Positions 12,752 to 24,060 of a DNA stretch of 64,000 bases are shown in pieces (the first letter of the stretch is position 1; each line of letters opens with the position of its first letter). Location of the stretch: the NCBI GenBank assembly GCA_009103225.1, contig RHPI01002112.1, positions 324,972 to 388,971 of the forward strand, given 5' to 3'. Made by a program: the position numbers and the translations under genes. The stretch is from Chlorokybus atmophyticus. Taxonomy: Eukaryota > Streptophyta > Chlorokybophyceae > Chlorokybales > Chlorokybaceae. The notes beneath the pieces were generated by a model. The model had not been told where the DNA came from and did not search any database. It saw nothing but the letters and a program-made list of their open reading frames with translations.

Positions 12752-14708
12752 ATGGTGCTGATCCAGTACATGCCGCAGCTGGCCAAGAAGAGGATAGTGC
12801 TCGCATCCGCGTCCCCACGTCGACAGGAGATCCTGCGAGGCCTGGTACGTCAGTGGATGCTCTCCCTGTCGCTGCATTGAGTGCTAACTTCCAAGCAGCA
12901 TGTTGTCTCGTTGTCTCGTTGACGTCAAGTAGTCAACAAATTGATGCTGACAAACAACTTGTACCATCAACACGCACAGGGTCTGCCTATTGAAGTCATC
13001 AAATCCACGTTCGAGGAGACTCTAGCCAAAAGTGCATACAAAAACGGAGGCGGTGAGCACACACTTTTGTAGGGTGTTTTCTATTAGGTGCAGCTGATTC
13101 AACTTTAGTGCGTTGTAATGCGCTAGTGCGCCACTGTTGGTGAACCAGGTTTTTGCTTGCATGCAGCATGCATGAACTTGAACGCTGGTGAAAGTGTTCA
13201 GACATTGTCGTGAGCTACTGTAGCTACATGTTGTCATGTCATGTGATTGCAAGATGCATCACTAACTTGCACACAACATATGTCTTTCATCACCGTCATT
13301 GTGCTATTTGCGCTCCAGTCCTGTGAAACGTGACTGATGTCTCACTTTCTTTGCATTGTTTCCAAACCTGACAGATTATGCTGTTGAGACAGCCACGCAC
13401 AAGGCCATCGATGTGGCCTCCAGAACACTTGCGGTAAGCAGCAAAATATGCAGGTTGCTACTATTGTTATTGTTGTGGTTGTGCTGGTGCAATTCGACTT
13501 GGCTTAAACATATGAAGCAGAGCTCTCGGGACCGGCCGCCGGACCTCATAATCGCTGCTGACACGGTGGTGGAGTACGAGGTAAAGTCATGTCATAAGTT
13601 TGCATTAGGTTTTCCAAACCTATTGTGACAATCAGCGGTGGTCTGTCCTGAGATGTTTGTTGACTGTTCATTGACTTGGTTGTTGTTAAAGATAGGGTCT
13701 GTACCTGGAGAAGCCTGCTGATGAGGTTGAAGCCGTTCAGATGTTGACCCGTCTGAGTGGTGCGTGCTTACCAGAGTGTGTTGTGTGCCATCTTTACTTG
13801 CGGTGTTTCATGCTGCTATCTCATCATAGAGGAGAGAAAAAATTATGCGTGCGAGGTGATCGACTGGTTGTGCAGGCAGTCGGCATGTGGTCCATACGGG
13901 TGTTGCGCTCATGCTGCCAGCTGCTGCAGGTAATAGATGCATGCCTGTGCATTTGTGTGCATGCGCACGCGTGTCTTTACATGGTCGCATGCGCGTGCAT
14001 GTGTGCATGCAGGCTATGCGCGCAAGTGTGTTCACTCAGTCGTTGAGCAGCATACTGAGCGACTCTCTGACTACGGACGTTGCATTTGAATGCAGATCCA
14101 AAGGTGGGCAAGCCTCCGCTGCTGCAAACCTTCTATGAGAGCACTGAGGTACACACGCAGGCGCATGCGCACACACGCACGCACGCACATGGCTCTTATG
14201 GCATGAGCAGCAAACACCAGTATGTTCTCCTGCTCAATGCTCTTCTCACAACAAGACACACTGTTTCCTCCCAAAGGTGCAATTTGCGCCGCTTGACGCG
14301 GCCACAATAAGGGCGTATGTGGCCTCGAAGGAGCCAATGGACAAGGCCGGGTGTTACGGGATCCAGGGCGTTGGAGGCTCTTTTGTCAAGTCGATAAACG
14401 GGTGTTACTTTAATGTTGTCGGCTTCCCCACTCACAGGTGCGAGTGGACACCGCACGCACACCATGCACGCACACACCCATGTACCCAAGCACACACCCA
14501 CGCTCATACGCCACCGACCCACCCCACCTGTCTGCATGCACAACACACACATATATGTGCGTGTTATACGCAAACGGCGTGAGAGGGCACTGCCACTGAC
14601 TCGTTTCTGGATGACTAATGTTTGCTTGCAACTAGATTTTGCGTGGAGTTGGAGAAGCTCATCAAGGCAGGGCATCTGTCTCTTTCAGAGCCTGCACCAT
14701 TGCAGTGA
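12752..14708 (+). CDS. Maf-family nucleoside triphosphate pyrophosphatase
   Basis: Maf/ASMTL proteins hydrolyse non-canonical or modified NTPs (dTTP/UTP-type or m7GTP-type) to the monophosphate, a house-cleaning role. Nine phase-consistent exons: 12752-12844, 12980-13052, 13375-13433, 13521-13580, 13696-13759, 13876-13929, 14096-14148, 14277-14437 and 14636-14708, giving about 229 aa, a normal Maf length. The signature [12 protein letters not shown] lies at residues 17-28, [11 protein letters not shown] carries the catalytic Asp, [14 protein letters not shown] is the usual next helix, and [12 protein letters not shown] plus NVVGFP close the fold. The start is chosen as the first ATG of the exon encoding LASASPRR. 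Which nucleotide it prefers cannot be told. It is divergent from PreP and convergent with the GH31 gene. Confidence 0.95.
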
Positions 14709-15836
14709 CTTGTATAATAATAAGAGGTTAAGTGTGCCTCAGACATGTGCTGCCCGCTTATTATCATAAAGCCGTTATCACATAATTCACCTGCTATGCT
14801 GTCACCCTTGGCATCCCAGGGGACACATTGTCAAAAGAACGGCGAGGGCATTGACTGTGTGCAGCGCATGCCACACATCCCTGCTCTTACATATTGTACA
14901 CCACATACACGACACACGCGTCGCAATGTCAAGTGCAGACGGCAGGTCTGCAGTCTGTCACACAATACACAGCACGCAACCGCATGCATACGTGCAAGTA
15001 CATGGGGAGCAGCGAAGTCTGCCCATGTGGGCAGCGAGGACTACACACGATAAGAGACCACCGCCTGCGAAGGCGACGTCATGCATGTCGTGCTGACGTC
15101 GTACATGCATGCTGTAAGATACGCCAAACCTGATCGGCCTAGCGGCAGCGCTGGCGCTGCAGTGTACAGAATATGCATGTGATGTATGTGTCGGGCGGGG
15201 AGTGAGTGGTGGCGGAGTTGTAGAGGAGGGCGGGGGGAGTCTTTTATTAGTCTGATGTGGCTGTCGCTGATGCCGTCGAGACTGGTTGCCAACCACAGCC
15301 GCGGTGCAGGTAATGGCACAAGTATGCATGCCTGCTAATCTAATAAGGGTTGAGCTAGTAGTGGGGTAAGGTAGGTAGCCTGAGGTAGGTGGTAGGTTGA
15401 CAGCCCGGTGGGGAATGCAAGTGTTGTTGTGCGTTCGACACTAGCCCAGTGGGTCATGTTGACTGCCAGTTGCACACCATGCATGCCTGCACAGCAGCAT
15501 GCCCCTTTTGTACAATGTGGGGAGAGCTGATTGTTGACAACAGCATGCCCAGTGCTCTCATTGCATACACGTCTAAGATGAGTTTGTATGCGCATTGGCA
15601 TGCTGCGAGAGAGGGGCGGGAAAGGATCATTAACAACGGCACGTCCAGCACTCTCACTGCGTGCACCGCTTCTTTGAGTCTGTATGCGCATTGGCATGCT
15701 TGATGCATTTGACCTTTACACTGGTGCTATGTTCACACAAGCCAACATCACCAACATCGTGTTTTAAAACTGTAAGGGGAACAAGCTGCATCCGCTGCAC
15801 CCTGAGAAACTGTACAAAAGCCGCTTACTTCTGCAC
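14709..15836. other. Spacer between Maf and GH31 genes with an imperfect duplication
   Basis: No gene is seen. Two copies of a roughly 65-base segment containing TTTGTATGCGCATTGGCATGCT or a close variant lie at about 15525-15605 and 15635-15702. The 15475-15525 part resembles, in reverse, sequence at 6065-6120. Short frames here have no family signature. Confidence 0.6.
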
Positions 15837-18800
15837 TCAGTAAGCCGCCACTCCTGTAGCAAGCGTGTCTGGAGACGCTTTGCGGTCGAGATAGAAAAGT
15901 GGAAAAGTCTCAAGCGGAGCCTTGACAACAACAAATTTCCCACCTCGGTACGTCTCATTGGTGTAGTGATGAACCCAACGCGCGCCCCCGACAACAGGTT
16001 CAACATTACCGATGCGCGGGAGGTACACTTGGCGTTCTCTCGCGCCGTGCTCGAGAACAGGTGCTGCCATGTAGTCAGGTCCCAGCATGAACTGGTCCTC
16101 GACAACCCACGCGGCGGGGTCGTTCGGGAAGTCGAACCACAGCGGACGCATGGGCGGCACACCCTTTGACGACGCCAGACGCATCTGCTGCATGATGTAC
16201 GGACGTAGCCGCTCGCGAAGAAACAACAGCTCCTTGATGATGCCGTACGCAGTATCCCCGAAAGACCACACCTGTATTTGAGAACATGTTAGCTTAGTCA
16301 TTGCTTAATTGTGGTACTAACCCAAGTATGCCACGCGGCATGTACCGACATAAGATTTTGTAGTGCGACATACCCACAGCATAGTGCGCGCGCACGTGTG
16401 CCTAAGAGCCAGTATGCGCATGTGTGTGCGCGTGTGTGCGTGTGCATGATATCCATACAGGTTTAACGTCAACTGAGAAGTTGTGTTTACCTCATTTGGA
16501 CCGCCGCTGAACCCGCACGTTTGGCTATAGTCGTCCCCGGGGGCGCGGTCGCCGTGGAGGCGGAAGAGCGGGCAGAAGGCGCCGTACTGGAACCACCGCA
16601 CAACCAACTCCTGGAACATGGGGTCCCTCACATCGCCGCCGTAAAAGCCACCAATGTCCGTCGTCCACCTGAGGACGATGATGAATCGGTGTTGTTATTA
16701 GTATTTGCTGTTGTTGCACTTGACACTGCCACACGCACTGAATGTGATACATTCGATATCAATAAGACTCACCATGGGATACTGCACTGAATTCGATACA
16801 TACAATATGAATGAGACTCACCATGGGATACCGCTCATCATGATGTTGAGACCAGCTTTGACCTGCCAGGGCGGGTAGAGGAGGCTGTAAGTAACATTGC
16901 ACACACCAACATACACGCAGTCATCAGTGTACCAAAGGTCCAACAATGGGCTACCTGGCGCTGCAGGGATGCGAAAGAGCTTTCGATGTCGCCGCTCCAA
17001 ACAGCCGCACCATACCTACAAGCAGCATAACAGCCAAGCTTATACGGGCATAACGCTCCTGACTCGACATGTATTGTGGTCTCAATTATAACGTGCCAAG
17101 CCTCTTGTGGTTCTTCAAACACACCGTTGGCTTCCAGCGTAAGCACTTCTCGATAATGATAGTATGTCGGTGTCATTCTCTGCTAGCATGCCTTCATAAA
17201 AGGCCCTGGCATGCTCCCTCGCGTATACCAGCCCCACCTCCTTCCATGACCCTGCGCAGTAGTACAAGTGGGGAGGTGGAATGAGTGACTGTGTGAGAGC
17301 GCATGCACAGCGCAGCGTACGCATGTGTGCATGCGTGCGTGCGCGTGTGCGTATTTGAGAGGATGGCATAAATTGGGGTCTTTCTGGCCCGATGCTTAGA
17401 GCTTCAGGAGTCAAATGGGATCTTCGTAAAGTTGATAATTACGAGTGCTATGATGAACTAGATTGGTCTATACAATGGCAATCTGATGGCGATTGTTTAG
17501 CTCGATACCAAGTACGAATTGGTGAAATGAGAGAATCTATTAAAATAATTCAACAGGCATTAAAAGCTATTCCAGGTGGTCCCTACGAAAATCTTGAGGC
17601 ACGCAGACTAAGTAAAGGACGAAAATCCGAGTGGAATAATTTTGAATATCAATTTATTGGAAAAAAACCTTCGCCAACTTTTAAAATACCTAAGCAAGAA
17701 CACTACGTACGAGTGGAAGCTCCTAAAGGTGAGCTAGGTGTATTTTTAATTGGTGATGATAATGTTTTTCCATGGCGCTGGAAGATTCGTGCACCAGGTT
17801 TTATAAATTTACAAATTCTTCCACAGTNGTACAAGGGCTGAAGTTAGCGTATCAGCAGCCCAACACGCTCAGCCAGTACCTGTGCTGTACTGCCAGTTCT
17901 GGTTGTCCAGCTGCAGTGCTATGGTTTCAGGCTCATCAGCATCCAGCCACCACGCCTGCAAAGAGCGAAAGTGTATTGAAGTTGTTCACCGGCACAAATC
18001 GCACTGCACTCGCTTCACAAAACAACAACCTTGAGACGTTAATGCTATCTATGTGTGCGATGGGACAAGGTTCACTTAGCCCAGTTTGCTTAATGCATCT
18101 GACTGTATGACAGTAGCTGGAAGCCTGGCAATGCGAATTTTGCAGTTCTCCACACATGTTTGGCAGCCACATGTCCAAGCATGCAATGTCTCAAGTACAT
18201 GCAGCGAGCGCAAGCACCTTGATGCCGCTGTCGTAGTAGTTGCGCTTCACTTGCTGCCAAATGAACTGTCTGGCCTCAGGCAGCGTCGGATCCAGCAGAT
18301 ACGTGTCTTCACCCCACACGCTCGCAAAGCCGTTGCCCGTCTCAATAAACACTCCTGCGTCACGCGCGGCCTCCCAGTTTTCACTCCTCATCGAGACTTT
18401 GGGCCACACAGACACCATCACCTGTACGGCACGCACGATTTCAAGCACACATGTTGCGTAGATGTGTCGGTGTGATGAAACCAACATAAACATACAACGC
18501 TTACTTTCACTCCTTGTTTTTCGAACTTGGCTGTCATGGCTTTTGGGTCTGGCCAACAGTTGGGACTGAGCTTCCAGTCGCCAAACTGTGGCCAATGGAA
18601 AAAGTCCACCACAATCACTGACAGCGGCAGGCCTCTGCGCTTGTACTCGCCCACCACAGACTCCAACTGTTCCTGCGAGCGATACCTGAGGGGTGTACAA
18701 CAGTACTGAGTTTGCATGTTGCTTGTAAGAGTCAATATGTGTCAAACCTGATAGCCGTGCAAACACACGTGTGCATGGTCTACCTTAGCTTGCACTGCCA

Positions 18801-20419
18801 GAAGCCGCTTGCATACTCGGGAAGCACGGGTGCATGTCCCGTCGCATCTGCAAGAAAACCACCATTTACGCACACGCACACGTGTGCGTAAATGGTGTAC
18901 GCATGCATATGTGCGTATGTGTACTTGTTCTGTGTTGTCGCACACAGAACAAAAGGGGCAGCATTCTGTCCTGTGTGTTACCACACAACCTTACCGACAT
19001 ACAGCCTCTCTGGCACTGATGAACCCACCTACATAGTGCTCCATGATGGAAGCGGGCCAGCTGGTGGCATTCGCAGAGCTCGTTGTGACCCAATAATCCA
19101 CTTGATGGCCGACTTCGGCCCGCCACCGCGTGCGATCCTGTCCTAATGACACGTACCCAAAGGCGGGGAGATTCCACAAGAACCCGTACCCGCGGCTAGA
19201 GAAAAGGAACGGTATGGACACCTCCGTGTTGAGTTGTGTCAACGGGACGTGCAGGCCCTTCTGGTCGAGGTGGTCGTTCATGTGCTGACCCAACCCGAAG
19301 AACTTCTCGCCCAAGTGCGCAGCGAACTCGGCGCTGATGGCGAACTTTTTGCCCTCTCCGAGAGGCTCGTAATGCCGCGATTGCGGGGAGTGACCGTACG
19401 GGTGAGCGTACTCTGCCAGTAGCTGCTGGCCGGTGGACACCTATTGTTTGCATGCGCGTGTATGCATGTGCACGTGTGTCGACAACCAGCCCACATACAT
19501 TTGAAATGGTGAGCATGCAAACCGCACGACCAGTTGTGTGTATGTGCTTGCCTTGTAGAATGTAATGTACCCTCTGTCCGTGACTTCAGCCCGCAGATTG
19601 CCATTGGTGATGCTCATGCCATTGTTGATGGGTTGCACATATGTGGCGTTGCGGTTGGATGATTGCTCAGGACACTCCAGCAGCGCCTGCCAAACAATGA
19701 CAACCGTCAACAACATCAGTCCAGATCATAGTGCGGGCTGCAATGCAAGCATGCTCCACCTGTGGAAGGTCATCGCGCAGCTTTCGCGAGCTGGCTTGGA
19801 CGCGCAGCGAGTCCCTTCCCCACGCTTCGATGCGCAGTTGCTGCAAGTGCAAGCGACAAGTAAGCATACCTCCTTTTGGTTCACCAGTACGTTGCGGTGA
19901 GATGCATGGTCTTGTTTGTGTGAAGCCTCAACATGGCATTTCCAAGAGGTTGAATTCTTGGCTGCTGGCTAGGACCCATGTCACGCATGTGACTTACGCA
20001 GCACCCAAAAAACAGGCTCTCTCAAGAACAAACTCTATACCAAGCACCCTAGAAAAGGATCCGCTCAGCAAGGCCAGCCAAATGCAACAAGCTGCAAGGC
20101 AGGGCTGTTGTGCATGCATCACACCCCCAACCCCATGCACAACTCCGTGCAAGGAATCACACCCCATTCAGCTTCGGTCGGAAAATACAAGTCTTGGTTG
20201 CAAGTGGTGAGAAAGCGCTTGCGTTGATTGTTCAAGTATGCCGCAATGCTTACTTCCCCTGTAGCAGACAGCCAGCTGCTGTCGGCCCGCCACACGAGGG
20301 CGGTGGTGGCTCCATTGGCGTCGAGTGGTGTGCTGAACGTCCCGGGCGCGGGGGCGACGCGGGGCAACGATGAGGCCAGTGCCCCCCCGCAGAACAACAA
20401 CGCCGCCAGCTGAAGCCAC

Positions 20420-20451
<32 letters not shown>

Positions 20452-20454
20452 CAT
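15837..20454 (-). CDS. GH31 family alpha-glycosidase, alpha-xylosidase-like, secreted
   Basis: Hydrolyses alpha-linked glucose or xylose from oligosaccharides. Thirteen exons: 20454-20254, 19840-19760, 19686-19552, 19440-19029, 18847-18784, 18685-18505, 18421-18218, 17955-17880, 17251-17125, 17015-16955, 16862-16822, 16668-16491 and 16271-15837, giving about 731 aa. The N-terminus is an Ala run plus hydrophobic core (signal peptide, cut near ALASS). The GH31 nucleophile motif is WWLDADEPE, the acid/base region is RSAYAGSQR followed by [10 protein letters not shown], and [14 protein letters not shown] and PNDP follow. Together with FWQCKLRY these favour the alpha-xylosidase branch over acid alpha-glucosidase, which is inference. 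The intron after exon 3 has a GC donor. The intron between exons 8 and 9 carries an inserted plastid ndhH fragment on the opposite strand. The frame is intact. Confidence 0.94.
16740..16830. repeat. Tandem duplication of a 5' splice-site region in a GH31 intron
   Basis: The exon 11 end and its donor (minus strand CCCATGGTGAGTC) occur twice: once at the true exon end (about 16815-16830) and again about 55 bases further into the intron (about 16768-16782), each with GATAC and CAATA flanks. The inner copy is a ready decoy donor site. Confidence 0.7.
17364..17827 (+). pseudogene. ndhH: Fragment of plastid ndhH (NDH-1 subunit H) inserted in a GH31 intron
   Basis: An AT-richer open stretch, unlike its neighbours, encodes the C-terminal half of plastid-type NdhH without interruption: [74 protein letters not shown] and [12 protein letters not shown]. 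The block after [10 protein letters not shown] distinguishes it from mitochondrial Nad7. The fragment lacks the N-terminal half and roughly the last 25 residues. It has no own start and is opposite in strand to the host gene, so it is not an active gene. The right breakpoint coincides with a single N at 17828, so either a genuine plastid-to-nucleus insertion or an assembly join is possible. Confidence 0.9.
18860..18897. repeat. Perfect 17-bp hairpin in a GH31 intron
   Basis: CACCATTTACGCACACG at 18860-18876 pairs with its exact reverse complement at 18881-18897 across a 4-base loop, just upstream of the exon 5 acceptor. A second hairpin (TTGTTCTGTGT with its complement) follows at about 18924-18952 in the same intron. 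Confidence 0.85.
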
Positions 20455-21040
20455 GCTCACAGTTGCAGGCAGGAAGCTCAATGCCTCACGTGCTAGCGGA
20501 CAAGTTGGTTGGGAGTGCTCAACGGCAGCAATTTTCAAAGCATTGCAAGTTACAAGCGCAACCACAAGTATTGTGGTGTCTGTTGCTGTTGTTGGCGGCG
20601 GCGGCGGCGGCGGCGGCGCCATGGCGGGTCTCGACACGCGGGATGTGGTTGAGTCCCCCCCCCCCCTCTCCCTTCACCTCCCTCTGCTCCCACCCCACCG
20701 CCTACGGCACACGTGGCGTCGCAGGTGGTGCACGCTGTTCAACATATGTCTATGTCTGTCTTGTGTGCATGTGCGTCAGCCAGTGTGTCTTCATGCGTTT
20801 TGCTTGCTTCTGCGTGCGTGCATGCCAGGCAGCTGGGGTTGGATCGAGTACTGTGCTGTGCTGATGTTTAGCTTGCAAGTTGGTCGGGACGTGTGTACCC
20901 GTGTGCATCATCAAGCGACAACGAAAACTGTGTGGGAGAACACTAGAGGGTTGCTGATGTAACACTGGTTGACACGTGTTGGCATTATGCATGACATGCA
21001 ACCAGGAGCAAACGTGACTCTGTCTGTTGTTGATGTCCAC
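20455..21040. promoter_or_regulatory. Spacer upstream of GH31 and of the GGT pseudogene
   Basis: This region separates the GH31 start from the first recognisable piece of the gamma-glutamyltranspeptidase relic on the other strand. It contains CCG/GGC triplet runs and no recognisable exon. Confidence 0.45.
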
Positions 21041-21840
21041 ATCAAATGCGGCATTCCTGTTTGGCTGCATTTGCAGCGGTTGTGGTGGCCATCAAGCATT
21101 GACCGTGGCTTCGGTCTGCGTGTTGTGTGTGTGCCGACAACACGTACACCCAGGGCGGCGACCACCACCGCTATGACCATTACTATGACCAAACCACCAG
21201 CAATAACCACAACAACAACCACATCAGGTGTTGGCGGGCATGCCTTTGCGTTGTTTTACGACACGGGGTTGTCGGCGCGTAGAGGCTGTGCTTGGCAACG
21301 GGCGCAGCCCCGCCGCGCTCACGATGGACCTCGTGCGAGCAGGGGTTTGAAGCGGGGAGACCGCTCTTCCATGGGATGTCCGTGGCAAGTGTATGTGTGT
21401 CGTGGTATGGGAGGGTTGTACACCATGCACATGCAAGCATGTGCGAGTTCACGCATGCGTATGCCCCATGCAAGATCGCATGCATGTGTGAGTGCGCTTA
21501 CGCACTCACGCACAAGCGCACGCGCACGCGCATGCAAGCAAGCGCATGCGCTCGGATAACTTGAACCAAACATAGACCCCAGCTCACGAGATGTCATCTT
21601 CATGTCAACAATGTGCCTGTAGGCGCCTCTGCGGCGTGGGTTGATGTAAAGGAGCGCTTCCGCAAGCTGTCGCTGGCGCAGGTACAGCGCATGTAGGTGG
21701 GTAAGCAACTCTTTCAACACGTGGTGTTGTTTGTTGGGTTATAATAATTACTCATTTCGCTTGCAGGTGCTTCAACTGGCAATCGGGCTAGCACAGAACG
21801 GTTACCCCTTTGCGCCCACACAATAACACAGCACTGGCAG

Positions 21841-21845
21841 GTTCA

Positions 21846-21877
<32 letters not shown>

Positions 21878-22110
21878 CACAAATGTGTCGAGCCCTCCAC
21901 GGTTCCACATTCACACATGTGTTGACCTGCACAGCGACGACCTGCTGATCGGAGGAGGGCAAGGGCGGATTCTACAAAGGACGGGATTGTATGTGTCCGT
22001 GCGAGTGTGCGTATACACGCACATGCTCGTCTCTCTCTCTCTCTCTGCGTGTGCGTGTGTGTGAGCGTGAGCGTGAGCGTGAGCGTGAGCGTGAGCGTGA
22101 GCGTGACTGC
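21841..22110. repeat. Intronic microsatellites (ACGC)n and (GTGAGC)n
   Basis: ACGC tetranucleotide units at about 21846-21880, a CT run at 22029-22044, and GTGAGC hexamers at about 22060-22106, all inside a putative GGT intron. They keep frames open on both strands without coding meaning. Confidence 0.85.
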
Positions 22111-22658
22111 ACGCGCGTGCATGTGTGTGTCTGCTCGCTGGTGTGCATGTAGGCATGCGTTCGACAACTATGGCGTGTTTCTGCATGTGCATGTGCGTGA
22201 GTACTGTCTGCATGTATTGCGGGTGTGCTCGCGTGTGTGTGCGCGTCTCCCACTGAACATGTGTGTAGCAGATAGCGGAGGCTATTGCGACTGCGGTGAA
22301 GGCGCGGGGGGGGCGGCGTGATGGAGCTGTTGGATCTGGCGGAGCATACCAATGAGATCGGGCAACCCATCTGCATGTGCTACCGAGGGGTGCATGTGTA
22401 CGCGCGCGCAAAACTGCGTGTGTGCAGGTGGACACCGTTCAATGGTGGAGAGTCACATGTGTTGGTGATCATCTTGTGGCGTGCGCGCAGGTGGCCATAT
22501 GGGAGGTGTGGCCTCCGACGCAGGGGTGGGCCACCCTGCTGGCGCTTAACATTTTCAAGGCTTACGAAGGGACAGACAAGCTGTCGGTGCAGCTGGTTGT
22601 GGTTGTGCAATTGAGTCAGATGTGACGACAGCTGCGTAAAGGCACAGACAGACAAGAT

Positions 22659-22690
22659 GGACAATAAGCACATGCATGTGCTTATTGTCC
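22659..22690. repeat. Perfect 32-bp palindrome
   Basis: GGACAATAAGCACATG followed immediately by its exact reverse complement, with no loop. It lies in the GGT relic downstream of the WPPTQG block. Confidence 0.9.
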
Positions 22691-23039
22691 ACAGATGCAT
22701 GCACGCACATACTTGTTCAGGCACGCACACATACGCACGCAGAAACATGAGCGCGCGCGCGCTCATGCATGCGATGATGCGCTAGCACAAACATACACAC
22801 TGTTCCTTGAGAGAGGTGGTTGCAACGCGCAGCGGTTGTCCACAGGCTGCTCAGGACTCCCCCGACTACTTCCGCACATGGCCGTCGAGGCCATGCGGGT
22901 GTCGTTTAGAAACACCCTGCACCACATTTGTAACGTGCCCACAGAGCGTCCCGCAAGTCCCTATTCAAGGACTCTTGTCAAAGGTGCGGCCGTAGAGTAA
23001 TGTGTTGTGTTGTATCTCTTAGTATGTGAGGAAGCTGAA

Positions 23040-24060
23040 GGGGAAGGTCACTTATTGTGCAGAACTATGGCAATGGTGGCGCACATAACAGTGAATTTAG
23101 TATACGACATAATGTTCTTCATTATATTGATTTACATAAATTCATGTATGATAATTTGAAACTCTCCCTACGCATGTGACTTTACATAATATTCATGAAG
23201 CAGATCGTGCATATTGTAACGTATATACACGTCAAAGATGTGTATATACAAATTATACAATGCATTTGAGCATGTGGCAGCTTGTTGTGATTTTATACAG
23301 CTTTACACAATAAACATGGTGCACAATTGCAGATCAAGATATTATGCACATGATCTCATGCACGAGTACTGTATAATAAAAGAAAGCCGCAAAGTTAATG
23401 CTTCCCTTATGACTGCACAAATATTCATTCAAATCATGCAGTTCTTCATTATATCATACCATAACCATTAGTAAACCATCAAATTTAAATGTCTGACTCT
23501 ATATTCATCTAAGCAGCTCATTATTCAAGTAAAGTCAAACTTTTTGCAACATTTTTGCTATGGTTTATGAGCTATAGCATGAGTGTCACACTCATGCTAT
23601 ACCCGTATATTATACGAAAGTACTCATTACACTTGATGTACAATCATTATACGCCATAAATGGAAAGTTAATCAATACATATCATCCTTAGAAGTAACAC
23701 GCAAGCAACATATTTGGGCATACATGATTGTTGCTAAATATGGGTTCTCCTACCTAAAAATAAGAATGGTTATAAGATTTATTTCATACATGATTATAAT
23801 GACCATTGGGATTGCATGTATTTGTGTACAATACAACTCAAGATATTATGATATAATTCAAAGTATCTTTGCAAAGTTCTCAAGACACGAATGCTCAATC
23901 TTTCGCTTTTCCGCATTATATTGGGCAGGGCAGGAATTCATGCTACCATTGATTACCTGGCCAGGCTACCACTTGTACATTCTTTCTTTCATGTACAGGA
24001 CAGGGTGCTACCCTGCACCTGCCTGCTGCAAAAGTACACTGTGTACTGCCGCGGACATTG
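23040..24060. other. AT-rich block truncating the GGT relic
   Basis: Composition changes abruptly to AT-rich at about 23085 and returns near 23925. It holds only short frames without family signature. A near-perfect hairpin (ATAGCATGAGTGT and its complement, one-base loop) lies at about 23574-23600. It replaces the expected 3' part of GGT. Origin unknown: an insertion, a transposon relic or organelle DNA are all possible. Confidence 0.6.

Larger units (their letters stand above)
21120..22992 (+). pseudogene. Decayed gamma-glutamyltranspeptidase (GGT) family gene
   Basis: Ordered GGT blocks lie on the plus strand: an Ala/Thr-rich N-terminal helix (about 21145-21220), GVGGHAFALFYD (about 21226-21262), LGNGRSPAALTMDLVRAG, FEAGRPLFHG, AWVDVKERFRKLSLAQ (to 21681), VLQLAIGLAQNGYPFAP (21767-21823), EGKGGFYKGR (21955-21984), IAEAIATAVKARGG (22272-22313), VMELLDLAEHT, WEVWPPTQGWATLLALNIFKAYE (from 22491), VEAMRVSF and VPIQGLLSK (to about 22991). 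Consecutive blocks are in different frames: at least five shifts are needed, including extra G in runs at about 21350 and 22310. The small subunit with the catalytic Thr is absent; an AT-rich block follows. GGT normally cleaves gamma-glutamyl bonds of glutathione. This copy cannot encode it as it stands. Sequencing indels could explain some shifts but not the missing end. Confidence 0.8.

Noticed and set aside
17392-17841. ndhH ORF as an active nuclear gene starting at its first ATG
   Set aside because: That Met is internal in NdhH, upstream homology continues without a start, and the C-terminus is missing.
21102-21559. Long open frame read as one protein
   Set aside because: Its start-to-end translation is not protein-like; only a part is GGT, and the GGT blocks change frame across it.
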